Below are positions 27,061 to 34,484 of a stretch of 64,000 nucleotides of DNA, piece by piece. This DNA is from Enterobacteriaceae bacterium LSJC7 (lineage in GTDB: Bacteria; Pseudomonadota; Gammaproteobacteria; Enterobacterales; Enterobacteriaceae), in contig AMFN01000003.1 in the NCBI GenBank assembly GCA_000302695.1, forward strand, positions 186,001 to 250,000, in the 5' to 3' direction. Numbering within the stretch: the first letter of the stretch is position 1; each line of letters begins with the position of its first letter. The notes under the pieces were generated by a model that saw nothing but the letters and a program-made list of their open reading frames with translations, had not been told where the DNA came from and did no database searches. The translations under genes were made by a program, and so were the position numbers.

Positions 27061-27692
27061 TGTGGCGTCCCCGTTGTGCCGCCGCTGTCGCCGGGGTGAC
27101 GGTGCGTGTGTAACACGATGCCGTTCGACGTCAGCGCGCCGCCGGTGTGCGTGACGCTGCCCGTCATCGTGCCACCCTGTCTTACCTCAAGCGTTGCCGT
27201 GGTCAGTTTGTTGGTACAGACCACTTCCGGCGTATCGAGCGTGATGCGCTCTGTCGCAATGACAGTAACCTGTGGCGCGGTGGCCGTAATGGATCCCGCC
27301 GCTGTGATGTAAGCCGTTCTGATGCCACTGACCGTCAGCGCGCTGGTTTGCGGCTCATATTCCATGACCGCACCGTCCGGGAAAGACACATGCCATGCAT
27401 CCGCCGAGACAGACGGCGCGGGACAGTCATCAGAAAACACGGCAGGCAGCACAAACGCGGTATCAAGTTCACCGCCGACGGCCAGCAGTAACACCTGCTC
27501 ACCCACAGACGGCGACCACCACACGCGGGCGCGCCCGGCGCGGGCGGTCAGCCAGTTCAGCCATGTGGTTTCGATGCCTCCGGTCTGCACCCGGCACAGC
27601 CCCTGCACCGTGTCGACCTGCGTCACGACTCCGGTGCGGATGAGGTTTCGAATCGCACGACTAATATCTTGAATATTATTGAGTATGTTCAT
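27057..27692 (-). CDS. V: baseplate spike protein gpV
   Basis: 211 residues, the same as P2 gpV, from ATG 27692 (MNILNNIQDISRA). An OB-fold is followed by a beta-helix, and HTHRHPGDSGG near the end is the HxH iron-binding tip known from the P2 spike. Punctures the outer membrane. First gene of the V-W-J-I-H-G unit. Confidence 0.94.
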   Translation of the reverse strand: MNILNNIQDISRAIRNLIRTGVVTQVDTVQGLCRVQTGGIETTWLNWLTARAGRARVWWSPSVGEQVLLLAVGGELDTAFVLPAVFSDDCPAPSVSADAWHVSFPDGAVMEYEPQTSALTVSGIRTAYITAAGSITATAPQVTVIATERITLDTPEVVCTNKLTTATLEVRQGGTMTGSVTHTGGALTSNGIVLHTHRHPGDSGGTTGTPQ

Positions 27693-27736
27693 GCACCTAT
27701 GATGTCCTGGTGTTTGCTCCTCAGCCATAACTGTTC

Positions 27737-27757
27737 TTGTGGCCAGCTACTACACAA
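27737..27757. promoter_or_regulatory. inverted repeat between gpV and the divergent accessory gene
   Basis: TTGTG, 11 bases, CACAA. It resembles the Ogr-binding pattern (TGT-N12-ACA) but with 13 bases between TGT and ACA, and it lies closer to the gpV start than the -55 position requires. Function open. Confidence 0.35.
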
Positions 27758-27804
27758 CATCAAGTCGAAGTGATATGTTCCTTTGAAAATGAAAAGGAGA
27801 ATTC

Positions 27805-28599
27805 ATGTTTACGACCTTTACGTCCCAGTTAGATGTGGTAATCAAAGCTTTTGAGCTAGCACTTTTTTTGTTATTACTTTCATACGTTGGGCTCGGCTTC
27901 ATATTCAGAATAATTTTCAAAATCCTTAAAATAAAGCTCTCAAACTCAAAGCTCAGTTTGGCTGATGAGAAAATTTTAGATCTACAACTCATCAAGCTTT
28001 ATCACGGCATTACTCTTGAGAAAACAGACGATATAGAACTTTTTGCGGAAGCAATTGCTTCGGGAAAAGTCGAGCCGCCTAAAACATGGATTTTTCCTTC
28101 ATTTCAAATTGCTGGCAAACGTAGATTAAATAAACGAGACGCTACTGCTATTTTTTTACTTGCAGGCACCCTCGTTGTTGCCATGCTTCTAATTGGAAGT
28201 TTCATTGCCAAAGAAAAATACAACTACGCCTCATTTAGTAATAAAAATGAACGTGTTTATGTATCTGACATTTACGTATACGACCCTATTAAAAAAAATC
28301 ACCTTAACAGAAATGACTGCATTAAGCTCACCCAACAAGACAAAGAGATCCTAAGAAACGCATGTGATTACATCATTACTAACGATAAAAATATGAAACT
28401 TGAATTGCAGCGCGCCATACAAAAAAACAACTCAGACATCCATGTTATGTACAGCATCTGCGTACTCCTCTATTTATTTTTTATCTGCATTTTAATAACA
28501 TATCCTCGATTTCAGAAATTCAACAATCAATTCTTTGATTACAAAAATGAAAAACAAGAAAATGCCAAGAGCAATACCAATACTTTAGATAATGAATAA
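27805..28599 (+). CDS. three-TM membrane protein, prophage accessory gene between V and S
   Basis: 264 residues on the strand opposite to its neighbours, with a good AGGAG ribosome site. Hydrophobic helices lie at about 16-38, 115-135 and 214-233. Between helices 1 and 2 is a cytosolic-looking helical segment (SLADEKILDLQLIKLYHGIT), and between helices 2 and 3 a domain of about 75 residues. It ends in a polar tail rich in Asn, Lys and Glu. The DNA is much richer in A and T than the surrounding genes, so it is a late acquisition. The segment after helix 1 reminds me of DUF6216, unverified. P2 has orf30 at this place. Function unknown; superinfection exclusion or abortive defence is possible. 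Confidence 0.75.
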   Translation: MFTTFTSQLDVVIKAFELALFLLLLSYVGLGFIFRIIFKILKIKLSNSKLSLADEKILDLQLIKLYHGITLEKTDDIELFAEAIASGKVEPPKTWIFPSFQIAGKRRLNKRDATAIFLLAGTLVVAMLLIGSFIAKEKYNYASFSNKNERVYVSDIYVYDPIKKNHLNRNDCIKLTQQDKEILRNACDYIITNDKNMKLELQRAIQKNNSDIHVMYSICVLLYLFFICILITYPRFQKFNNQFFDYKNEKQENAKSNTNTLDNE

Positions 28600-28616
28600 A
28601 AGACCATTACCTTTAG

Positions 28617-29063
28617 CTAACGTAGATGCTGAATAATAAGCTGTTCAATCAGCCGCTCATCGTCCCGACTGAATCCCAGCAACTGACGCGCCGGATACTG
28701 CACATCAGGGCTGTTGCGGTTTGGCCGGTCTTTCAGCCCGCGCTGATGCACCCACGCCATGCGCTGCACCCTGCCTGTAAAATCCACCACCGCCGCGCTG
28801 TCATTACCCCCGGCTTTCATAAAGCGACTAGTGCGCAATTTGCTGAACATTTCGCGCTTTATGCGCCCCTTCCCACTGCGCACCGGCTGGCGTTTTCTTG
28901 CGGCATACGGTGTGCCGTCGGGTGCCTGCTGACGCTTTATGCGCTGCTGCTGACTGGCGCGCAGTTGTTTCGCGATGTCCGCCGCCAGCCTACGGCGCGC
29001 CGCCGGTGACAGGCTGGCCAGCAGGCCCGCGAGGCGTGTTTCCAGTGCGGTCAACTCAGTCAT
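28617..29063 (-). CDS. S: tail completion protein gpS
   Basis: 148 residues (P2 150), basic N-terminal half (KQLRASQQQRIKRQQAPDGT), P2 virion-morphogenesis family. Overlaps R by 8 bases. Confidence 0.93.
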   Translation of the reverse strand: MTELTALETRLAGLLASLSPAARRRLAADIAKQLRASQQQRIKRQQAPDGTPYAARKRQPVRSGKGRIKREMFSKLRTSRFMKAGGNDSAAVVDFTGRVQRMAWVHQRGLKDRPNRNSPDVQYPARQLLGFSRDDERLIEQLIIQHLR

Positions 29064-29517
29064 GCCACTGACTCACCAGCTCGCCGTTGATGTAAAGCTC
29101 CGTCGGGCGCGTGACCGGCACTGGCGGCGGTTCGGGGGCATAACTGACATGAAGCGCTCCGTCGATTTCCCTGACGAGGGTGCGCTCGGTCAGGCGCAGC
29201 GTGATACCAATATCGAGTGAATCGTCGCTGTTAACGTCAACCTGATACGCGAAGCCTTTTTCCCTGCCCTGCGCCGTCATGACGTCGGGCTGTTGTTCAC
29301 GCAGCCACGCCTGCACCGGCACAAAAATCAAATCGAGGTCACCGACAAAATCGACGATGACGACTCTCAGGTCGTAAACTTTCTGAAACGACAGCGAGGT
29401 CGCCAGCGTCGATACGTTATGCCCGCTGTCGACATACAGGCGCAGCATATCGGGGTTAGTTTTGAATTGCGGTACGGCGCGCCTTAGCGCGTCCCGCAGG
29501 CTTTTCAGCTTCTGCAT
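29056..29517 (-). CDS. R: tail completion protein gpR
   Basis: 153 residues (P2 155). ATG 29517 has AGGA at proper distance; ATG 29526 directly follows that site and is less likely. The family ending RPTELYINGELVSQWHD is present. Overlaps the end of lysC. Confidence 0.92.
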   Translation of the reverse strand: MQKLKSLRDALRRAVPQFKTNPDMLRLYVDSGHNVSTLATSLSFQKVYDLRVVIVDFVGDLDLIFVPVQAWLREQQPDVMTAQGREKGFAYQVDVNSDDSLDIGITLRLTERTLVREIDGALHVSYAPEPPPVPVTRPTELYINGELVSQWHD

Positions 29518-29770
29518 GGAGTTCATCCTGACAGTGTTTAACGGTTTTCACCTGCAGCGCGCAGGCGGTCAGCGCGTGCTCCAGGCGGCGAATATCAGCA
29601 CCCAGGTCGCCGTTGGTTTTCGGGTCACTGCCCGGCATCGGGCAAAGACTCACCGCCGGGCAACCGCTGACCACAATCACCGGCGCTGGCACAGGCGGCG
29701 CGCTGGTGCACCCGGCGCACAGCATCAGGAAGCCGGGCAACATACCACTCGCGAAACTTGTCATTTTCAT
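29456..29770 (-). CDS. lysC: outer-membrane spanin subunit LysC (Rz1-like lipoprotein)
   Basis: Up to 104 residues, nested in another frame over the end of lysB. A signal sequence ends at a lipobox-like LCAGC, and the mature part is Pro-rich at first (TSAPPVPAPV), as in Rz1 proteins. ATG 29770 and 29764 are both possible. Pairs with LysB to disrupt the outer membrane in lysis. Confidence 0.8.
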   Translation of the reverse strand: MKMTSFASGMLPGFLMLCAGCTSAPPVPAPVIVVSGCPAVSLCPMPGSDPKTNGDLGADIRRLEHALTACALQVKTVKHCQDELHAEAEKPAGRAKARRTAIQN

Positions 29771-30038
29771 TAAGCAGCCTCGTTATTGTCTGTTCACGGC
29801 GACTGGCCTCGTCGCTGGCCACCGCAAGCTGGTCACGCAGCGCCACCTGCGCCGCTTCGTTTCTCGCCGCCAGCGCACTGACGGCCCCGAGCTGGCCCCG
29901 AAGACCGGCGATAGTGTTTTTTTGCTCCGTGACGACCCGGTCAGCCCGTTCAAACGAGCGGGACAGGTTGCCGTTTTCATGGCGTAGCCAGAACAGCCCC
30001 AGCACGGCCAGCATCAGCAGGACAATCAGCGTTTTCAT
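29625..30038 (-). CDS. lysB: inner-membrane spanin subunit LysB (Rz-like)
   Basis: 137 residues (P2 LysB 141): one N-terminal TM helix (TLIVLLMLAVLGLFWL) and a periplasmic coiled coil (residues about 25-95). Follows the endolysin gene by a 4-base overlap, so the lysA gene that P2 has at this place is absent. Confidence 0.88.
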   Translation of the reverse strand: MKTLIVLLMLAVLGLFWLRHENGNLSRSFERADRVVTEQKNTIAGLRGQLGAVSALAARNEAAQVALRDQLAVASDEASRREQTITRLLNENDKFREWYVARLPDAVRRVHQRAACASAGDCGQRLPGGESLPDAGQ

Positions 30039-30541
30039 TTCACCCCCTGCAGGCAGTAAGTGCGCTCACGTTCGCGACGATTCTCCAGCCCCTTGTTTCT
30101 GACGCCGTTGACATACACCCAGCGCGGGAGCTGCCCGCACGCCTCCCGCCACTGCTGGCGCTTGAGCATGGCGACCAGCGTCGAATTACAGGCGGCACCG
30201 GTGCCAACGTTAAACGCAAAGCTGACCAGCGCGTCGTAGACCTTCGGCGGCATCACCACCGGCACACAAACGCCCAGGCGGCGCTCGGTATTCAGCACGT
30301 CCGCGACCAGATTTTCCGCCGCCTCACGCTCGGTGATGTCGCGCTTCGGCACCACCCCGGCAGTGTGGCCGATGCCTGACGTCCACACGCCCGCGCTGCA
30401 CTGGTAGGGACGCAGCCGACAGCCTTCCAAATCGGCAATCAGCGCCAGCCCCTGCGGCGAGGTGTTCAGCAGACGAAAGTCAGGCACCAGTGCTGCCAGC
30501 GCCAGCACGGCGGCCACACCGCAACGTTTCACGATTGACAT
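30035..30541 (-). CDS. SAR endolysin (lysozyme, gpK position)
   Basis: 168 residues from ATG 30541 (MSIVKRCGVAAVLAL). Catalytic triad of phage lysozymes in the form E39-x8-C48-x5-T54 (LEGCRLRPYQC...WT), with Cys in place of Asp. Residues 8-20 are a weakly hydrophobic signal-arrest-release helix. C7 in that helix, C41 and the catalytic C48 have the pattern of P1 Lyz (C13, C44, C51; same 7-residue step), where a disulfide hides the active site until release. This is not the P2 gpK type. Confidence 0.88.
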   Translation of the reverse strand: MSIVKRCGVAAVLALAALVPDFRLLNTSPQGLALIADLEGCRLRPYQCSAGVWTSGIGHTAGVVPKRDITEREAAENLVADVLNTERRLGVCVPVVMPPKVYDALVSFAFNVGTGAACNSTLVAMLKRQQWREACGQLPRWVYVNGVRNKGLENRRERERTYCLQGVK

Positions 30542-30543
30542 GG

Positions 30544-30762
30544 TTACAGCCTCTTCGGTGGTGGAGCCACAAAACGCGGGGTCACTTTCAGGCGGTTCAG
30601 CTCCAGCAAATAACTCTTGCGCCGGTAGTACCAGTTCACCCCCACGGTGACGACCACACCCAGCACACCAAACCACGCGGCGACGTTCTGCGGCGTCATC
30701 GCACCGAACGCGGCCAGCGCCACGCTTAACCAGTACGCGATAAACGAGGTTATTTTTTCCAT
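30544..30762 (-). CDS. holin of the phage-21 (pinholin-like) type
   Basis: 72 residues from ATG 30762 (MEKITSFIAYWLSVALAAFG), or 76 from ATG 30774 (MGLTMEK). Two TM helices separated by a short TPQNVAAW link resemble the phage 21 S protein rather than P2 gpY, and a basic C-terminal tail follows. Two closely spaced starts recall the holin/antiholin pair of S21. A pinholin fits the SAR endolysin next door, which needs only depolarisation. Confidence 0.75.
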   Translation of the reverse strand: MEKITSFIAYWLSVALAAFGAMTPQNVAAWFGVLGVVVTVGVNWYYRRKSYLLELNRLKVTPRFVAPPPKRL

Positions 30763-30764
30763 CG

Positions 30765-30968
30765 TCAGTCCCATAGTTTCAGCCCCTCCGTGGTGGGTGA
30801 GGTGTCCACGTCCGGCAGGTCAATCGCCGTGCTGTGCGGCAGGACGACGCCCAACTCGCACAAACCGGGATTCGCCTGCTGCACCACCTCAACCACCCCA
30901 CCCGTGCGCCCGTAATACCGGGCACAAATCACATCCAGCGTGTCGCCCTGCATCGCATAAACCCGCAT
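30765..30968 (-). CDS. X: tail protein gpX
   Basis: 67 residues, the same as P2 gpX, with a LysM-like motif (MQGDTLDVICARYYGRTGG). Tail assembly. Shares one base with gpL. Confidence 0.94.
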   Translation of the reverse strand: MRVYAMQGDTLDVICARYYGRTGGVVEVVQQANPGLCELGVVLPHSTAIDLPDVDTSPTTEGLKLWD

Positions 30969-31474
30969 CAGAGCTGCCCCACGATGCAGCGTGATTTATC
31001 CTGCAGGCGTGACAGCGACCAGCGCATATCCCGCCACAGGTCATCGACCGTGGTTTCCACGCTGTCAGCCTTTTTGTCGCCCTTCGCGCTGGCATCGGCT
31101 CCGCGATAACGCTCAGCCAGCGTGGCGGCGGTCATGGCACACACCGCGCGCAGGTAGTGAAAACAGCGCACGCTTTCGCCGTCGAGCTGGTCGGCAGGCA
31201 CATCGGCCAGCAGCCCAAACCCGGCTGCAATCTGCTGCTCGCGCCAGTCGTACAGCTCCGCGTTCACCTCAGCAATGCCCGACTTAATCGCATCGCGCAG
31301 ACGCTCATCGGAAACGGTCTGCTCAAGTCGCACGATGTTTCGTACACGCAATGGATCCACATCCGGGAAAAAGAACGTATTTTTAATCACCGTGCCATCC
31401 GGCCCCGGCGGCGGAATCACCACGCCCGGCACATCACGCGGCCCGTCGGGTTGATTCAATATCACTGTCGTCAT
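30968..31474 (-). CDS. L: head completion protein gpL
   Basis: 168 residues (P2 169), head-tail connector of the gpL family. Conserved VRCFHYLRAVCAMTAATLAE segment. Followed at 31475-31566 by 92 bases without a gene. Confidence 0.93.
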   Translation of the reverse strand: MTTVILNQPDGPRDVPGVVIPPPGPDGTVIKNTFFFPDVDPLRVRNIVRLEQTVSDERLRDAIKSGIAEVNAELYDWREQQIAAGFGLLADVPADQLDGESVRCFHYLRAVCAMTAATLAERYRGADASAKGDKKADSVETTVDDLWRDMRWSLSRLQDKSRCIVGQL

Positions 31475-31566
31475 GACAACCTCTTAAGGTTGGGCGGTGG
31501 ACGCCGGTCGCGGTCAGGGTGAAACCTGCGTTGACCGGCGTGCCGCCCGGCTCGGGGGAGCGTTCG

Positions 31567-32334
31567 TTAACCGGCGTTTTTTTCCGCCTTCGGACGCCCG
31601 CGTCGACTCGCTGCTTTCGGGGCAGTGGCCTTGCGCGTGCGTGGTTTAGTCGTTTTTACTTTCTGGCGTGGCTGGCGCGGTGCCGTCTCCGCTTTGGGTT
31701 TCAGCGCCCGCTCAAGCTGTTCAATGTCTTTTTTCACACCGGCGTTATGGTCGAGCTGCAGCGCACGCTGAAACTGCGCCAGCGCATCGGCGCTCTGCCC
31801 GGCATCGCGCAGGGTCAGGCCGGTGACCTTATGCAGGCGGGCGCGGACCATATCCGGCACATCGGCCCCCTCGGTCAGGCGCTGCGTGGTCAGCAGCAGT
31901 GACAGGTCAACAGGCTGCCCCACAGCACGCAGACGTAACGCGGACAGCGCCACTTCCTCAACCAGCATGTAAGGCGTGGTGCGGCGGTGGTCAGTGGTGA
32001 GGCCGTATTTCAGCGCATATGGCGCAATCTCCAGCGCCCCGGCCACGTCACCGGCGTCGAGTCGCCACAGCATGACTGTCATCAGGATGTCATCCTGCGC
32101 GCCCCTGCCGTCGGCCAGCACACCGGCGACCCACGGCGCATAGAACGGCAGCAGCTCGCGCTTTTTCACTGCTTTAATTTCATTTGAACGGATGTTCTTT
32201 AACGTGCGACGGTCTTCGGCCAGTTTGACGAGCATCTGCTCATAGGGCGTTGCATGGCGCAGCGGGACAGATGCCCGCTGCGCGGCTTCACTGGCCGAGA
32301 CCCGCATCATGTGACGCTGTGCGGGACTCGTCAT
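31567..32334 (-). CDS. M: small terminase subunit / endonuclease gpM
   Basis: 255 residues (P2 247). N-terminal part matches P2 gpM (SPAQRHMMRVSASEAAQRAS); the C-terminus is a Lys/Arg/Ala-rich tail of about 40 residues. Cuts at cos with gpP. Confidence 0.92.
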   Translation of the reverse strand: MTSPAQRHMMRVSASEAAQRASVPLRHATPYEQMLVKLAEDRRTLKNIRSNEIKAVKKRELLPFYAPWVAGVLADGRGAQDDILMTVMLWRLDAGDVAGALEIAPYALKYGLTTDHRRTTPYMLVEEVALSALRLRAVGQPVDLSLLLTTQRLTEGADVPDMVRARLHKVTGLTLRDAGQSADALAQFQRALQLDHNAGVKKDIEQLERALKPKAETAPRQPRQKVKTTKPRTRKATAPKAASRRGRPKAEKNAG

Positions 32335-32337
32335 GGC

Positions 32338-33402
32338 TTACTCTCCGCCGTCTGCAGGCGCAGAGAAATCGCCCAGGGTGATGTTTTCCAGCAGGCACCC
32401 GGCGCCGTAGGTTTCGACCACGTAGTCAATGTTCATTGACTCATAGTTTTCGACCTGGTCCTTTTTCGGGTTTTCCAGAATGCTGCGGCGATGACTCTCA
32501 TCCATGAAATAAATGGACAGGTTTTCGAGCGTGGTCACCAGCACGGCGTTTGCGGGGAAGTACGGCACGCGCACGGCTGGCAGGTTGCCAATACGCTTCT
32601 GACTGATGATGACGTCCGCCGCCATCATTTCGCTGTTTTCCTGCTGTTTGTTGACCAGCGGAAAATATTTATCGGCCAGCAGCTTACGGCCCACAATGGC
32701 GACGAGGTTCGGGTCATCCTGATAAATTTCGTCAATCAGAGTGTCGGTGCCGTCCAGCACCAGCGCGTCAAGGTTTTCATAATCCCCGCCCTTGCCCACG
32801 CGAATGACCTCAGAAACGACGGCGCCGTCCTCAGCGGTGATTTTGCTCATCACGCGCGCCGGTGCCTCGTTGCGGTATTTCTGCAGCCAGCCGACGGCCA
32901 CGTCCTGCAGCATAGGGAATTTTGCGCGGTCTGATGTGGCCGCGCGCTGCACGCCGTTAAATCCGGCCATGATGAAATCAAGCGCCTGACGCTTGGCAAT
33001 AGCGTCACGAATACGGCGCTGAAAGTCCTGATAGCGCGCCCACAGGTCAAGCTGCCTGTAGCGGATGTGGAAGTCGAAGTTTACCTGGGCGCACTCATAC
33101 CCTTTCGCTTCCAGCGTGGTGAAGTTCGCGGTTTTACGCTCGTTATCACCGGCAGCAGTATCAGTTGTGCTGGCAATAGTGCCATTTACGCCCACGCCGA
33201 TTTTTTCACCTTTCAGCTCATCCACCGGCTCAATATTAATCTTCGTGAGGAATGAGGATGAGGCCTGCACAACGTTCATCAGCGTTTGCGTGACGGACGG
33301 CTCAACGGCGAATTTCTTGCTGACGTCATCGGCGCTGATGCCGTTCAGTTCAGCGATGCGGCTCATATATTCATTGAATTTAAAACGGGTTTGCTGACGC
33401 AT
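32338..33402 (-). CDS. N: major capsid protein precursor gpN
   Basis: 354 residues (P2 357), starting MRQQTRFKFNEYMSRIAELN as in P2. The N-terminus is removed by gpO during maturation. Conserved ANFTTLEAKGYECAQVNFDF block. Confidence 0.96.
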   Translation of the reverse strand: MRQQTRFKFNEYMSRIAELNGISADDVSKKFAVEPSVTQTLMNVVQASSSFLTKINIEPVDELKGEKIGVGVNGTIASTTDTAAGDNERKTANFTTLEAKGYECAQVNFDFHIRYRQLDLWARYQDFQRRIRDAIAKRQALDFIMAGFNGVQRAATSDRAKFPMLQDVAVGWLQKYRNEAPARVMSKITAEDGAVVSEVIRVGKGGDYENLDALVLDGTDTLIDEIYQDDPNLVAIVGRKLLADKYFPLVNKQQENSEMMAADVIISQKRIGNLPAVRVPYFPANAVLVTTLENLSIYFMDESHRRSILENPKKDQVENYESMNIDYVVETYGAGCLLENITLGDFSAPADGGE

Positions 33403-33469
33403 AATTTTTCCTGTTCGGGTTGTTCAGTGACGAGCGGCGACAGTGCCGCCCGGTGTCGGACCGGCTCTG

Positions 33470-34324
33470 TCAGCAGTCAGTCATCAGCTCATCGCCACCA
33501 CCGCCGCGAGACTTTTCGCGGCGCGGCTGGCTGAAACTTTCGGTATGGTCGAGGGTGGTTCTCAGGTCGGTTAGCGCCTGGCTGGTTTCGTCGACCTTGT
33601 CGGTCAACTCCTGTCTGTACGCGGCGAAAGCCTGTTCGATTTCACCCAGGCGCTTTTCCTGCGCGCTGAGGTTTTCCTGTACGTGCTCACTGACTGTGGT
33701 CACCGCTTCATGCACGTCATTCAGGCGCGCATCGTCGCTTTTCTGCTTGCGGCCGAAAATAGCTTTCACCTTATCGGTAAGCACACTGAATGCAGCTTCG
33801 GGCAGGTCTTCAAATTCCAGCTCAACGAAGGTGGCGACGGAAAAGACATTTTCCGGGCTGGATTTGAAGCGCTTAAGGGGGTTGTGTTTCGCCTGGCGGC
33901 AAAACTCCAGATACTCGGTGCCGAGGCTGGCCGGGTCATCGGTGACCGCGAGGCCGACAAGGTAACACTTGCCGGTGTTGGCAAAATTCGGCTGGATTTC
34001 CATTGAGGTATAAACCTTCTGCGCGGCTTTATTCAGCGCAATCAGGTCGTCCGTCGGGATGATTTTTGCGAACAACGCAAGCTTTCCGTCAAGTGCCGAG
34101 TCGTCGCTGATTTTTTCGGCCTTCAGCTCAATTACATCGCCGTAGCGCTTAAATACGCCGTCCGGCAGCAAGCCGCGCAGGTGCTCCAGATTAATACGGC
34201 AACCGTAGACGCGCGGGTCATAGGTTTCGGCCATCTGTTGAATATCGACAGAGCTGATGATTCGCCCGTCGCAGGTATCCCCCTCGACGCCGATGCGAAA
34301 CCACTTTGATACTTTCTTTGCCAT
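33470..34324 (-). CDS. O: capsid scaffold and protease gpO
   Basis: 284 residues, the same as P2 gpO. The N-terminal half is the serine protease (KWFRIGVEGDTCDGR, KVYTSMEIQPNF), the C-terminal half a helical scaffold rich in Glu and Gln. First gene of the O-N-M-L-X unit, divergent from P. Confidence 0.95.
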   Translation of the reverse strand: MAKKVSKWFRIGVEGDTCDGRIISSVDIQQMAETYDPRVYGCRINLEHLRGLLPDGVFKRYGDVIELKAEKISDDSALDGKLALFAKIIPTDDLIALNKAAQKVYTSMEIQPNFANTGKCYLVGLAVTDDPASLGTEYLEFCRQAKHNPLKRFKSSPENVFSVATFVELEFEDLPEAAFSVLTDKVKAIFGRKQKSDDARLNDVHEAVTTVSEHVQENLSAQEKRLGEIEQAFAAYRQELTDKVDETSQALTDLRTTLDHTESFSQPRREKSRGGGGDELMTDC

Positions 34325-34484
34325 TGGTCATATGTCCTGACTGGTTACGGGTCCGGGCCAGTTTCCCGACTCCGCACCGCCACAGCCACCACATGGACAC
34401 GTACAACGCATGACACAACAGGGGGTTAGCGCTTCCCCTGCGCCGTTTCTTTAGCCTTGCCCGGTAACCACAGGTGAGGCAGGC

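Noticed and set aside
34325-34484. Search for Ogr-binding sites (TGT-N12-ACA) in the O-P divergent promoter region
   Set aside because: No clean match on either strand; late promoters surely exist but I cannot place them.
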